This document shows, one piece after another, positions 18,838 through 29,888 of a DNA stretch of 64,000 bases (positions are counted from its first letter, which is position 1; every line of letters starts with the position of its first letter). The position numbers were made by a program, and so were the translations under genes. The stretch comes from Anaeramoeba ignava. Lineage: Eukaryota > Metamonada > Anaeramoebidae. The notes below the pieces were generated by a model. It saw nothing but the letters and a program-made list of their open reading frames with translations, ran no database searches and was not told the origin of the DNA. Where the stretch lies: the NCBI GenBank assembly GCA_028826165.1, contig JAPDFW010000069.1:1-64000 (forward strand). The letters are read 5' to 3'.

Positions 18838-21362
18838 TTATTTAAAGTTCTTTCTCATTTGATTTAATTTTAATTTTGTTTCTGTTTCTATTTCTGTTTC
18901 TGTATCTGAATCAATTTCTAAATCAGTTTTTGAATATAAATCTTCAACTCCAAATAAAAAATCATGTTCTTTAACCCAAACTTCATATCTATCTTTTCGA
19001 ATTCTTTCATTCATTGATTCTTCTGCATATTTTGTTTTTCTCCATCTTTCTTCTCCAATTTTTTTTGCATCTTCTATATCATCTGCTATTAATATACTTT
19101 TATATATTGTTCCTGGTTCTACTTGCCATATATCAATTGCAACAAATTCAAGGTTTTTTTGAATATAAACTTCTGGATCCCATTTATAATTTTGATTTTG
19201 TTCATATTTCTATATTTTTATCAAATTTGAATTTGATTTTAATTTTAATTTTAATTTTAATTTTAATTTTGATTTTAATTTTAATTTTAATTTTGATATT
19301 GATTTTGATTTTGTTTTTAATTTTGATTTTGATTTTAATTTTGATTTTAAATTTGATTTTGAATTTAATTTTAATTTTGATTTTGATTTTGATTTTGATT
19401 TTAATTTTGATTTTAATTTTGATTTTAATTTTGATTTTGATTTTGATTTTAATTTTAATTTTAATTTTAATTTTAATTTTGATATTGATTTTAAATTTGA
19501 TTTTGATTTTAATTTTGATATTGATATTGATTTTGATTTAAATTTTGATTTTGATTTTGATTTTTTTACTCTTGTTTTTGGATTATAAATTTGTTTTGGT
19601 TCTATAAAATCAAAATCTTCATATAAAGAACCTTGATATGTTTTAACTAAATCAATCCATACCTGAAATATAAAAATTTCAATTAACTTTAAAAGAGAAA
19701 TATTTTTTTTTATAAAATTAAATCAATTTAAAATACTTCATATCTATTATTTGGTTTTAAAACTAAAGTATAAACATGAGTTAATTGATTTTGAAGAAAA
19801 GGTTTTATTTTTTTCCAAGCAAGAATTTTTCCATTATAATTAAATGTTATTAAAATTTTTGGATCTCCTTCACAAATATCTGGACCAAAAATTAATCTAA
19901 TTTGAAATAAATTTGAAATAAATAAATTTGAAATAAATTTGAAATAAATTTGAAATAAATAAATTTGAAATAAATAAATTTGAAATAAATTGATTTGGAA
20001 TAAATAAATTTGGAATAGATTTGGAATAAATAAATTTGAAATAAATTGATTTGAAATAAATTGATTTGAAATAAATTTGGAATTGATTTGAAATAAATTG
20101 ATTTTAAATGTTTTGAAATAAATTTGAAATAAATTGATTTGAAATAAATAAATTTGAAATAAATTTGAAATAAATTTGAAATAAATTTGAAATAAATTTG
20201 AAATAAATTTGAAATAAATTTGAAATAAATAAATTTGAAATAAATTTGGAATTGATTTGAAATAAATTGATTTGAAATAAATTGATTTGAAATAAATTTG
20301 AAATAAATTGATTTGGAATAAATAAATTTGAAATAAATTTGGAATAAATAAATAAATTTGAAATAAATTTGAAATAAATTTGAAATAAATAAATTTGAAA
20401 TAAATTGATTTGAAATAAATTTGAAATAAATTGATTTGAAATAAATTTGAAATAAATTTGAAATAAATAAATTGTTTTGAAATAAATTTGAAATAAATTT
20501 GAAATAAATTTGAAATAAATTGATTTGAAATAAATTTGAAATAAATTTGAAATAAATTGATTTGGAATAAATTTGAAATAAATTTGAAATAAATTGATTT
20601 GAAATAAATTTGAAATAAATTTGAAATAAATTTGAAATAAATTGTTTTGAAATAAATTGTTTTGAAATAAATTGTTTTGAAATAAATTGATTTGAAATAA
20701 ATAAATTTGAAATAAATAAATTGTTTTGAAATAAATTTGAAATAAATTTGAAATAAATTTGAAATAAATTTGAAATAAATTTGAAATAAATTTGGAATAA
20801 ATAAATTTGAAATAAATTTGAAATAAATTGATTTGAAGTAAATTTGAAATAAATTTGGAATTGATTTGAAATAAATTTGGAATTGATTTGAAATAAATAA
20901 ATTTGAAATAAATTTGAAATTGATTTGAAATAAATCATTTTCGATTGAGTTGAATTCAATTTACGAATATTTATCAAGAGTTTTTTGATTAGTTCCTTTC
21001 GGCAAAATTTTAATATAACCACCTCCACAATTAGAAAAATCAGAAATTTGAATAATTAATTGAATAACAAGTGTAGTGTTTTTTGTAGATTCAATTATTT
21101 CTGGAAATTTTGCACTAATTTGATAAAAATGTTCTTTATCAATTGTTTTGATTCCTTTATCTTTTTCAGGATCTCCAAACCAATCACCTGCAGAACGAAT
21201 CCATCTGCCTAAATTTGTCTTATTACTTGAAATCCATCTTTCTTTCCAAGTTTTATCAAATTCTTCTTCAAAATAAATTTTTGAAAATGAAGGAAATAAT
21301 AAAATTAAAATTAAAATCAAATTTAAAATTGAAAAGAAATTGAAAGAATTAAAGTTATTCAT
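18838..21362 (-). CDS. CRT: Calreticulin-like ER lectin/chaperone, P domain apparently absent
   Basis: Four exons (21362-20965, 19896-19737, 19662-19570, 19209-18838) splice in consistent phase to 340 aa. The N-terminus is a signal peptide (ILILLFPSFS), then KIYFEEEFDKTWKERW, NCGGGYIKILPKG, FGPDICEGDP and LTHVYTLVLKP: the calreticulin lectin domain with its conserved cysteine pair. Exon 3 reads GSLYEDFDFIEPKQIYNP, the start of the P domain. Exon 4 resumes at YKWDPEVY and NLEFVAIDIWQVEPGTI, the strand after the P domain. The proline-rich repeats (DPxxxKPEDWD and GxWxPPxIxNP types) are not seen; a 360-bp (AATTTT)n intron lies at that point. The acidic C-terminal tail is short (DSDTETEIETET) and ends MRKNFK with no KDEL-like signal. 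Introns of 1068, 74 and 360 bp. Confidence 0.85.
19210..19569. repeat. Hexamer array filling calreticulin intron 3
   Basis: AATTTT, GATTTT and GATATT units in 6-bp register between a GTAAAA donor and an ATATAG acceptor on the minus strand. The array keeps the reading frame open as (KS/KL)n until an in-frame TAG that forms the acceptor, so retention would add a repeat tract and then stop. Confidence 0.85.
19899..20945. repeat. 11-bp minisatellite filling calreticulin intron 1
   Basis: About 1 kb of AAATTTGAAAT units with TTGATTTGAAAT, TTGTTTTGAAAT and TTTGGAAT variants. It is confined to the intron between the CGGGY exon and the FGPDIC exon. The FQIYFKFIS-type open frame on the minus strand is an artefact. 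Confidence 0.9.
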
Positions 21363-21387
21363 TTAAAAAATAAATTGAAAATAAATT

Positions 21388-21430
21388 GAAAAAAATGAAA
21401 ATAAATTGAAAAAAATGAAAAAAATGAAAA
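21388..21430 (-). promoter_or_regulatory. T-rich TTTCATTTTTTTC repeats upstream of calreticulin
   Basis: Three CATTTTTTTC units alternate with AATTTATTTT on the minus strand, 25-70 bp upstream of the calreticulin ATG at 21362. Confidence 0.45.
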
Positions 21431-21567
21431 TTAATTATTTTTTAGAAATTTTTTTTTTGCAAGATTAAAAGAAAGAAAGAAAGAAAGAATTAATTTGAAA
21501 ATGAATAAATTTTTTGGATTTAATAAAATTAGAATGAAAAAATTCAAGATAATATTTTTAATTCTAA

Positions 21568-24500
21568 TTATTTTTCTTTTATAATTTGTTTTATATCATC
21601 TTTTATATCATCTTTTATATAATCTTTTTTATCATTAATTTGTTGTTTATCATTAATTTGTTGTTTATCATTAATTTGTTGTTTATCATCTTTTTTATCA
21701 TTAATTTGTTGTTTATCATTAATTTGTTGTTTATCATTAATTTGTTGTTTATCATCAATTTGTTTATCATTAATTTGTTTTTTATCAATAATTTGTTGTT
21801 TATCATTAATTTGTTTTTTATCATTAATTTGTTTTTTATCATCAATTTGTTGTTTATCATTAATTTGTTGTTTATCATTAATTTGTTGTTTATCATTAAT
21901 TTGTTGTTTATCATTAATTTGTTGTTTATCATTAATTTGTTGTTTATCATTAATTTGTTTTTTATCATTAATTTGTTGTTTATCATCAATTTGTTGTTTA
22001 TCATTAATTTCTTTTTTATCATCTTTTTTATCATTAATTTGTTTTTTATCATTAATTTGTTGTTTATCATTAATTTGTTGTTTATCAATAATTTGTTTAT
22101 CATTAATTTCTTTTTTATCAATAATTTGTTGTTTATCATTAATTTCTTTTTTATCATTAATTTGTTGTTTATCATTAATTTGTTGTTTATCATTAATTTG
22201 TTGTTTATCATCTTTTTTATCAATAATTTGTTGTTTATCATTAATTTGTTGTTTATCATTAATTTGTTGTTTATCAATAATTTGTTGTTTATCATTAATT
22301 TGTTGTTTATCATTAATTTGTTGTTTATCATTAATTTGTTGTTTATCATTAATTTGTTGTTTATCATTAATTTGTTGTTTATCATTAATTTGTTGTTTAT
22401 CATTAATTTGTTGTTTATCATTAATTTGTTGTTTATCATTAATTTGTTGTTTATCTTTAATTTGTTGTTTATCATTAATTTGTTTTTTATCATTAATTTG
22501 TTGTTTATCATTAATTTGTTGTTTATCTTCTTTTATAAGTTCTTGTTTGTAATACTTTGTTATAATTATATCCTTTTTTTCATCTTTTTCTTCAATAATT
22601 TCTTCATTATCCTCTTTTTTTAGAATAAACTCTATTTTTTCATCTTGTTCTTCAATAATTTCTTCAGTATCATCTTTTTTTATAACAAACCTATTCTTCT
22701 GTTTTTTCAGAAGAAATTTATTCTTTTCTATTTTTTGCTTTTCATCATCATTTTGAATAACTTCCAATTTTTTTTGTTCAGAACTTTCACTTGCATCAAC
22801 AGGATATTCAAGAACAGGAACATTTGATTGAAACCTTTCCAAATTTGCTTCAGTATGCAAGACCTTCTGAGTGATTGTATCATTCCAATGGAGAATACAG
22901 GAAAGACCAACAAACCAATCAGAAATAGCATCAGTTTTATTAACAGATAAAAAAGGATAAAAATTTGTTCTAATATCAACATAGTCTCCTTGATTGAGCT
23001 TGATACCTTGTCTCCCATCAATTGAAGTATAAGCCGCGCCGCGACTATTTTGAGGGAGCTTAATAGTGATCGTTGCGTTTTCAGGGAAAATCAACGGACG
23101 GTTTGATAAAGTATGTGGGCAAATGGGTGTGAACAAGATGCCAGGAACAGTTGGATGAACCATACTTCCCCCAGCAGATAGAGAGTATGCTGTCGACCCT
23201 GTTGGTGTTGATATTATAATTCCATCCCCTTGAACTGTTGTGAAACATCTGTTGTCGCAATAGCATTCTAGGTTCGCTAGAAATGGTTCTGGTCCTCGAT
23301 CTACTACAATCTCGTTTAATGCCTCATATTCTTTGTATTTGTTCTTTTTTTTTGAATATGCTCGGCATGATAATCTTGCTCGAAGTGTGATGTAAAATTC
23401 TCCATGTGTTACTGATTGTAGATAATTCCGAAAATGTTTGATATCTTTTTTTAAATTTAATTTTAAATTTAATTTTGATTTTAAAATGAATTTTAATTTT
23501 AATTTTAATTTTAATTTTAATTTTAATTTTAATTTTAATTTTAATTTTAATTTTAATTTTAATTTTAATTTTAATTTTAATTTTAATTTTAATTTTAATT
23601 TTAATTTTAATTTTAATTTTATAAATGAATTTTAATTTTAATTTTAATTTTAATTTTAATTTTAATTTTAATTTTAATTTTAATTTTAATTTTAATTTTA
23701 ATTTTAATTTTAATTTTAATTTTAATTTTAATTTTAATTTTAATTTTAATTTTAATTTTAATTTTAATTTTAATTTTAATTTTAATTTTAATTTTAATTT
23801 TAATTTTAAATTTTTAATTTTAATTTTAATTTTAATTTTAATTTAATACCAAATTTGCTAAAATTTTAAATTTAATTTTAATTTTAATTTTAATTTTGAT
23901 ATAAAATTTTAATTTTAAAATTGTTTAAATTTTTAATTTTAATTTTAATTTTAATTTTTTAATTTTAATTTTAATTTAATTTTATAAATGAATTTTAATT
24001 TTTAATTTTATTTCAATATAATTTTAATTTTAATTTTAATTTTAATTTTAATTTTAATTTTAATTTTAATTTTAATTTTAATTTTAATTTTAATTTTAAT
24101 TTTAATTTTAATTTTAATTTTAATTTTAATTTTAATTTTAATTTTAATTTTAATTTTAATTTTAATTTTGATTTTAAATTTTAAATTTTAATTTTAATAT
24201 TAATATTAATTTTATACCAAATTCTGCTAAAAATCCTAATGTTCCAAGATTAAATGCAATAACTGGTGGAACTAATTGATGATAAAATAAAGAAGAAACA
24301 TGTAAAATTGTTCCATCTCCACCAAGACAAACAACTAAATCAACAATCTTATTCAAGTTTTTTGCATCCTCTTTTTAAATTGATTAATAAATTGATTAAT
24401 AAATTGATTATTTAATAAATTGATTATTTAATAAATTGATTTTTTAATAAATTGATTTTTTAATAAATTGATTAAATTACTTTCTTTATATGCAGGAATA

Positions 24501-25678
24501 TCTGGAAAATCATCTTGTGCAGATGGTTCAATTAAAACTTCAAATTTTTCAGAAAGAAGATAATTTATAATTTTAAGAGCTTTTCTTTTTGCTCTTGCAT
24601 CATTCCTTTTTTTAATAACAAGAACAGTTTTCATTCGTGTATTCCAAAATAATCTCATCTAAAATTGATTTAAATTTGATATAAAATTGATATAAAATTG
24701 ATATAAAATTGATTTAAAATTGATTTAAAATTAATATAAAATTGATTTAAAATTGATTTAAATTTGATATAAAATTGATATAAAATTAATTTAAAATTAA
24801 TATAAAATTGATATAAAATTAATATAAAATTGATATAAAATTAATATAAAATTGATTTAAAATTGATTTAAAATTAATATAAAATTGATATAAAATTGAT
24901 TTAAAATTGATATAAAATTGATATAAAATTGATTTAAAATTGATTTAAAATTGATATAAAATTGATATAAAATTGATATAAAATTGATTTAAAATTGATA
25001 TAAAATTGATATAAAATTAATTTAAATTTAATATAAAATTGATATAAAATTAATATAAAATTGATTTAAAATTGATTTAAAATTGATTTGGAATTGATTT
25101 AAAATTGATTTGGAATTGATTTAAAATTGATTTGGAATTGATTTAAAATTGATTTGAAATTGATATAAAATTGATTTAAAATTGATTTAAAATTGATATA
25201 AAATTGATTTAAAATTGATTTAAAATTAATATAAAATTGATTTAAAATTGATATAAAATTGATTTAAAATTGATATAAAATTGATTTAAAATTGATTTAA
25301 AATTAATTTAAAATTGATTTAAAATTGATTTAAAATTAATTTAAAATTGATTTAAAATTGATATAAAATTGATTTAAAATTCATTTAAAATTCATTTAAA
25401 ATTGATTTAAAATTCATTAAAATTAATTTAAAATTCATTTAAAATTGATTTAAAATTGATATAAAATTTGAAAAAGGAAATCAATTTTACAGCTTTATTT
25501 CCCCAGAATTGATTTGTAAGTTGTGAGTTATCAATTGTCATTTCAACATGATCATCTAAAAAAAATGTAAAAATATAAAAAAAAAATGTAAAAAAAAAAT
25601 TTAAATTTATTCAATTTTACCTTCAAAACCAGTTGTTGGTCGACGACATTTAAGTCCAAATTTAAAACCAGAACTCAT
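21568..25678 (-). CDS. NADK: NAD kinase with a long DKQQIN hexapeptide tail
   Basis: Five exons (25678-25621, 25555-25491, 24658-24481, 24370-24218, 23444-21568) join in matching phases to 776 aa. NAD kinase phosphorylates NAD to NADP. Diagnostic motifs: TVLVIKKRND, LGGDGTILHVSSLF (GGDGT at 117-121), FNLGTLGFLAEF, ALNEIVVDRGP, GDGIIISTPTGSTAYSLSAGG, PICPHTLSNRP, DPVSDWF-like DAISDWFVGLSCILHW. The catalytic region therefore looks complete. After about residue 385 comes an acidic/basic linker and then about 50 DKQQIN-type hexapeptides (codons 22535-21632), with DKKEIN and DKKDD variants, before the stop. Large introns carry arrays. TFIIA gamma starts 90 bp away on the other strand. Whether the tail is translated in full rests on the uninterrupted frame. 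Confidence 0.9.
21632..22535 (-). repeat. 18-bp coding minisatellite (DKQQIN)n in NAD kinase
   Basis: About 50 units of 18 bp, complement of TTAATTTGTTGTTTATCA. Variants (ATAATT, TTTTTT, TTCTTT) change single residues, and every length change keeps the frame. All of this lies in the last exon. Confidence 0.9.
23450..24210. repeat. Hexamer array filling NAD kinase intron 4
   Basis: About 760 bp of AATTTT units interrupted by ATAAATGAATTTTAA at about 23620 and 23985. It lies between the LAEF exon and the DIKHFRNYL exon. The plus-strand (NF)n frames are artefacts. Confidence 0.9.
24662..25475. repeat. 11-bp minisatellite filling NAD kinase intron 2
   Basis: About 800 bp of AAAATTGATTT and AAAATTGATAT units with AATTAATAT, GGAATTGATTT and ATTCATTTA variants, in the intron between the QFWGNKA exon and the MRLFWNTR exon. 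Confidence 0.9.
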
Positions 25679-25768
25679 TTAAAAAGAAAAAAAATGAAAA
25701 AAAAAATTTAAAAAAGTTTTTTTCTTTCATTTTTTTTTTTCATTTTTTTCTTCACATTTTTTTTTTAA
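25679..25768. promoter_or_regulatory. Bidirectional promoter-like spacer NADK/TFIIA gamma
   Basis: The 90-bp spacer between two divergent start codons contains AAAATGAAAAAAAAAA near 25690 (minus-strand TTTTTTTTTTCATTTT) and TTTTTTCATTTTTTTC near 25735 on the plus strand. Each gene therefore has its own copy of the common T-rich element. Confidence 0.5.
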
Positions 25769-26655
25769 ATGACAAATCCAAATCAATCAAATTATGAATT
25801 ATATCGAAGATGTACATTAGGAGAATGTTTAAATGAGACTCTTGAAGAATTTCTTAATGATAAAAAAATTACCTCATCTCTTAGTGCAAAAATTCAAAAT
25901 AATTTTGATGTTGTAAAAATCAAATTTAGATTAAAAATTTATAATCAAAATATCTTTATATAATTTTTTTAAAAAAAAATTAAAAATGAATTTTAAATTC
26001 TTCTTCTATTTTATTATATTTTATTATATTTTATTTAGTCCATTTTAAATGCTTTAACAAAAATGACAACTACAACACTTTCATTAAAAGTAAATTTACA
26101 AATTTTTTTTTTGATGAAAGAATTTGGAATCCAAATTCTCAATTAAAATTAAAATTGATTTAAAATTAAAATTAAAATTAAAATTCATTTATAAAATTAA
26201 AATTAAAATTAAATTTAAAAATTAAAATTAAAATTCATTTATAAAATTAAAATTCATTTATAAAATTAAAATTAAAATTCATTTATAAAATTAAAATTAA
26301 AATTAAAAAGGGAAAAGTGGATCAATATAAAAATTGTTTGAATGTTTGGTTTTTTCATGTTAGTAACATGAAATTCAATTTAGACAAAATTGGAGAAATT
26401 GATTCAAAAAAAATTAAAATTGTTTCAATGGAAAGTGAAGATACAAAATCAACAACTCAAAAAAACAAAAAAAGAACAAAAGATAATAAGAAAAAACCAA
26501 AAAAGAAAAAAACAAAAAAGAAAACAAAAAAGAAAACAACAAAAATAAATTCAGATAGTTTTGATTCACAAATTGATTCAGATAATGATAACAAATCTGA
26601 AAGTGCAAATGAAAAAGAAAACGATTCAAATGATTTTTCTGATGATTTTGATTAA
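25769..26655 (+). CDS. GTF2A2: TFIIA gamma (small) subunit with charged C-terminal tail
   Basis: Three exons (25769-25912, 26039-26089, 26311-26655), phase 0 at each junction, give 179 aa. TFIIA gamma binds TBP with TFIIA alpha/beta at core promoters. Exon 1 has the N-terminal helical bundle (YELYRRCTLGECLNETLEEF, KITSSLSAKIQNNFDV). Exon 2 continues it (SILNALTKMTTTTLSLK). Exon 3 has the beta-barrel (GKVDQYKNCLNVWFFHVSN, FNLDKIGEIDSKKIKIVSM), matching the usual NTYRFCDNVWTF segment. The canonical protein ends soon after; here about 68 extra residues follow, first lysine-rich (KKKTKKKTKKKTTK), then acidic (DSQIDSDNDNKSESANEKE, ending SDDFD). The tail is unusual for this subunit. Confidence 0.88.
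26150..26310. repeat. Hexamer array in TFIIA gamma intron 2
   Basis: AAAATT units interrupted several times by CATTTATAAAATT, the complement-strand form of the interruption seen in the arrays at 9405 and 23620. Confidence 0.85.
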
Positions 26656-26819
26656 TTTTGAATCAATTTTTAATTTTGATTTTAATTTTGAATCAATTTT
26701 CAATTTTAATTCTAATTTTAATTCTTATTGTTTCAAGAAAAAATTCTCAAAAATAAAATTCTCAAAAATAAAAAAATTTTTTTCCTTTTTAGTTTAATTT
26801 TTTAATTGTAAAAAAATCA

Positions 26820-29645
26820 ATCTTTTAATTCACTTTATAAATTAATTTGATCAAATTATATTATAAATAAAAATAATAAAGATAAATGATATATTTTTAA
26901 TCAATTATTTTTTGGAATAAAAAATATTTAATTTATTTCTTTATTGATTAAATAAATTTAAAACATAAATTATAATTTTAAATAAATAAATCTTTTAATT
27001 TACTTTATAAATTAAATTGATCAAATTATATTATAAATAAAATTAATAAATAAAAATGATATATCTTTAATCAATTATTTTTTGGAATAAAAAATATTTC
27101 ATTTATTGATTAAATAAATTTAAAACATAAATTATAATTTTAAATAAATAAATCTTTTAATTTACTTTATAAATTAAATTGATCAAATTATATTATAAAT
27201 AAAAATAATAAAGAAAAATGATATATTTTTAATCAATTATTTTTGGAATAAAAATATTTTCTTTTTGATTATTTCTTTTATTAAAAATAAATAAGATTTC
27301 CTAATTTTAAATAAATAAATCTTTTAATCCACTTTTATAAATTAAATAGATCAAATTATATTATAAATAAAAATAATAAAGAAAAATGATATATTTTTAA
27401 TCAATTATTTTTGGAATAAAAATATTTTCTTTTTGATTATTTCTTTATTAAAAATAAATAAGATTTCCTAATTCTGAATAAATAAATCTATTGATTCACT
27501 TTATAAATTAAATAGATCAAATTATATTATAAATAAAATTAATAAAGAAAAATGATATATTTTAATCAATTATTTTTTGGAATAAAAAATATTTTATTTA
27601 TTTTTATTAAAAATGGAATAAGATTTACTAATTTTAAATAAATAAATCTATTAATCCACTTTATAAATTAAATTGATCAAATTATATTATAAATAAAAAT
27701 AATAAATAAAAATGATATATCTTTTAATTAATTATTTTTTGGAATAAAAAATATTTAATTTATTTTTATTAAAAATGGAATAAGATTTACTAATTTTAAA
27801 TAAATAAATCTATTGATTCACTTTATAAATTAAATTGATCAAATTATATTATAAATAAAAATAATAAAGATAAATGATATATCTTTAATTAATTATTTTT
27901 GGAATAAAAATATTTCATTTATTTTTATTAAAAATGGAATAAGATTTCCTAATTTAAATAAATAGATCTTTTAATCCACTTTTAAAAATAAATAGATCAA
28001 ATTATATTATAAATAAAATTAATAAATAAAAATGATATATCTTTTAATTAATTATTTTTGGAATAAAAATATTTTATTTATTGATTAAATAAATTTAAAA
28101 CATAAATTGTTATTTTAAATAAATAAATCTTTTAATTTACTTTTATAAATTAATTTGATCAAATTATTTTATAAATAAAATTAATAAAGATAAATGATAT
28201 ATTTTTAATTAATTATTTTTGGAATAAAAATATTTTCTTTATTTTTATTAAAAATGGAATAAGATTTACTAATTTTAAATAAATAAATCTATTGATTCAC
28301 TTTTATAAATTAAATAGATCAAATTATATTATAAATAAAAATAATAAAGATAAAATGATATATCTTTTAATTAATTATTTTTGGAATAAAAATATTTTCT
28401 TTATTTTTATTAAAAATAAATAAGATTTTTCCTAATTTTAAATAAATAAATCTTTTAATCCACTTTTATAAATTAATTTGATCAAATTATATTATAAATA
28501 AAATTAATAAAGAAAAATGATATATTTTTAATCAATTATTTTTTGGAATAAAAATATTTTATTTATTGATTAAATAAATTTAAAACATAAATTATAATTT
28601 TGAATAAATAAATCTTTTAACTAATTTTATAAACTAAATTGATCAAATTATATTATAAATAAAATTAATAAAGATAAATGATATATTTTTAATCAATTAT
28701 TTTTGGAATAAAAATATTTCATTTATTTTGATTAAAAATGGAATAAGATTGTCTGATTTTGAATAAATAGATCTTTTAATTTACTTTATAAATTAAATAG
28801 ATCAAATTATATTATAAATAAAAATAATAAATAAAAATGATATATTTTTAATTAATTATTTTTGGAATAAAAATATTTCATTTTTGATTATTTCTTTATT
28901 AAAAATGGAATAAGATTTTACTAATTTTGAATAAATAGATCTTTTAATTCACTTTTATAAATTAATTTGATCAAATTATATTATAAATAAAATTAATAAA
29001 GAAAAATGATATATTTTTAATCAATTATTTTTTGGAATAAAAAATATTTTATTTTTTTTTATTATTTCTTTATTAAAAAATGGAATAAGATTTCCTAATT
29101 TTAAATAAATAAATCTATTAATTTACTTTTAAAAATAAATAGATCAAATTATATTATAAATAAAATTAATAAATAAAAATAATATATTTTTAATTAATTA
29201 TTTTTGGAATAAAAAATATTTTATTTTTATTTATTTCTTTATTAAAAATGGAATAAGATTGTCTGATTTTTGAATAAATAGATCTTTTAATTTAATTTAT
29301 AAAATAAATAGATCAAATTATATTATAAATAAAATTAATAAAGATAAATGATATATTTTTAATTAATTATTTTTGGAATAAAAATATTTTTTTATTTTTG
29401 ATTAAAAATGGAATAAGATTTCCTAATTTTAAATAAATAAATCTTTTAATCCACTTTTAAAAATAAATAGATCAAATTATTTTATAAATAAAATTAATAA
29501 AGAAAAATGATATATTTTTAATTAATTATTTTTTGGAATAAAAAATATTTCATTTATTTTTATTAAAAAATGGAATAAGATTGTCTGATTTTGAATAAAT
29601 AGATCTTTTAATTTAATTTAATTTGTAGATGTCATCGATCAAATT
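26820..29645. repeat. Satellite of about 163-bp units, about 17-18 copies
   Basis: The landmark GATCAAATTATATTATAAAT recurs about every 150-175 bp (near 26849, 27018, 27180, 27350, 27515, 27677 and on to 29637). Each unit carries in order: the landmark, AATAATAAAGA, ATGATATAT, TTTTTAATCAATTATTT, GGAATAAAAATATTT, a variable segment and AAATAAATAAATCTTTTAAT. Units belong to at least two subtypes: one with TTAAAACATAAATTATAA and one with AAAATGGAATAAGATTT. No gene is visible inside. Confidence 0.92.
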
Positions 29646-29804
29646 ATTTTATAAATAAAAATAAAAAAGGAAAAAAAATAATAATAATAATAATAATTAA
29701 GTTGTCAACTTTTCTTGATCTTTTTCTTATTTTAAAAAAAAAAAAAACAACAAAGAAAAAAAAACTTAAAAAAAAGAAAAAGAAAACTAATTTTTTAATT
29801 TTAA

Positions 29805-29860
29805 TTTTTTTCTTTTTCATTTTTTTCATTTTTTTCTTTTTCATTTTTTTTTTAAATTTT
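29805..29860 (+). promoter_or_regulatory. T-rich TTTTTCATTTTTTTC repeats upstream of USP38-like gene
   Basis: Three tandem CTTTTTCATTTTTT units end about 35 bp before the ATG at 29889. Confidence 0.45.
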
Positions 29861-29888
29861 CAATTTTTTTTTTAAATAAGAAAACAAA

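Noticed and set aside
19892-21028. 378-aa minus-strand ORF rich in FQIYFKFIS
   Set aside because: It is calreticulin intron 1, a translated 11-bp minisatellite. The conserved residues on either side splice across it.
26820-29645. CRISPR-like regular repeats
   Set aside because: Units are whole-length tandem repeats without unique spacers, in a eukaryotic context.
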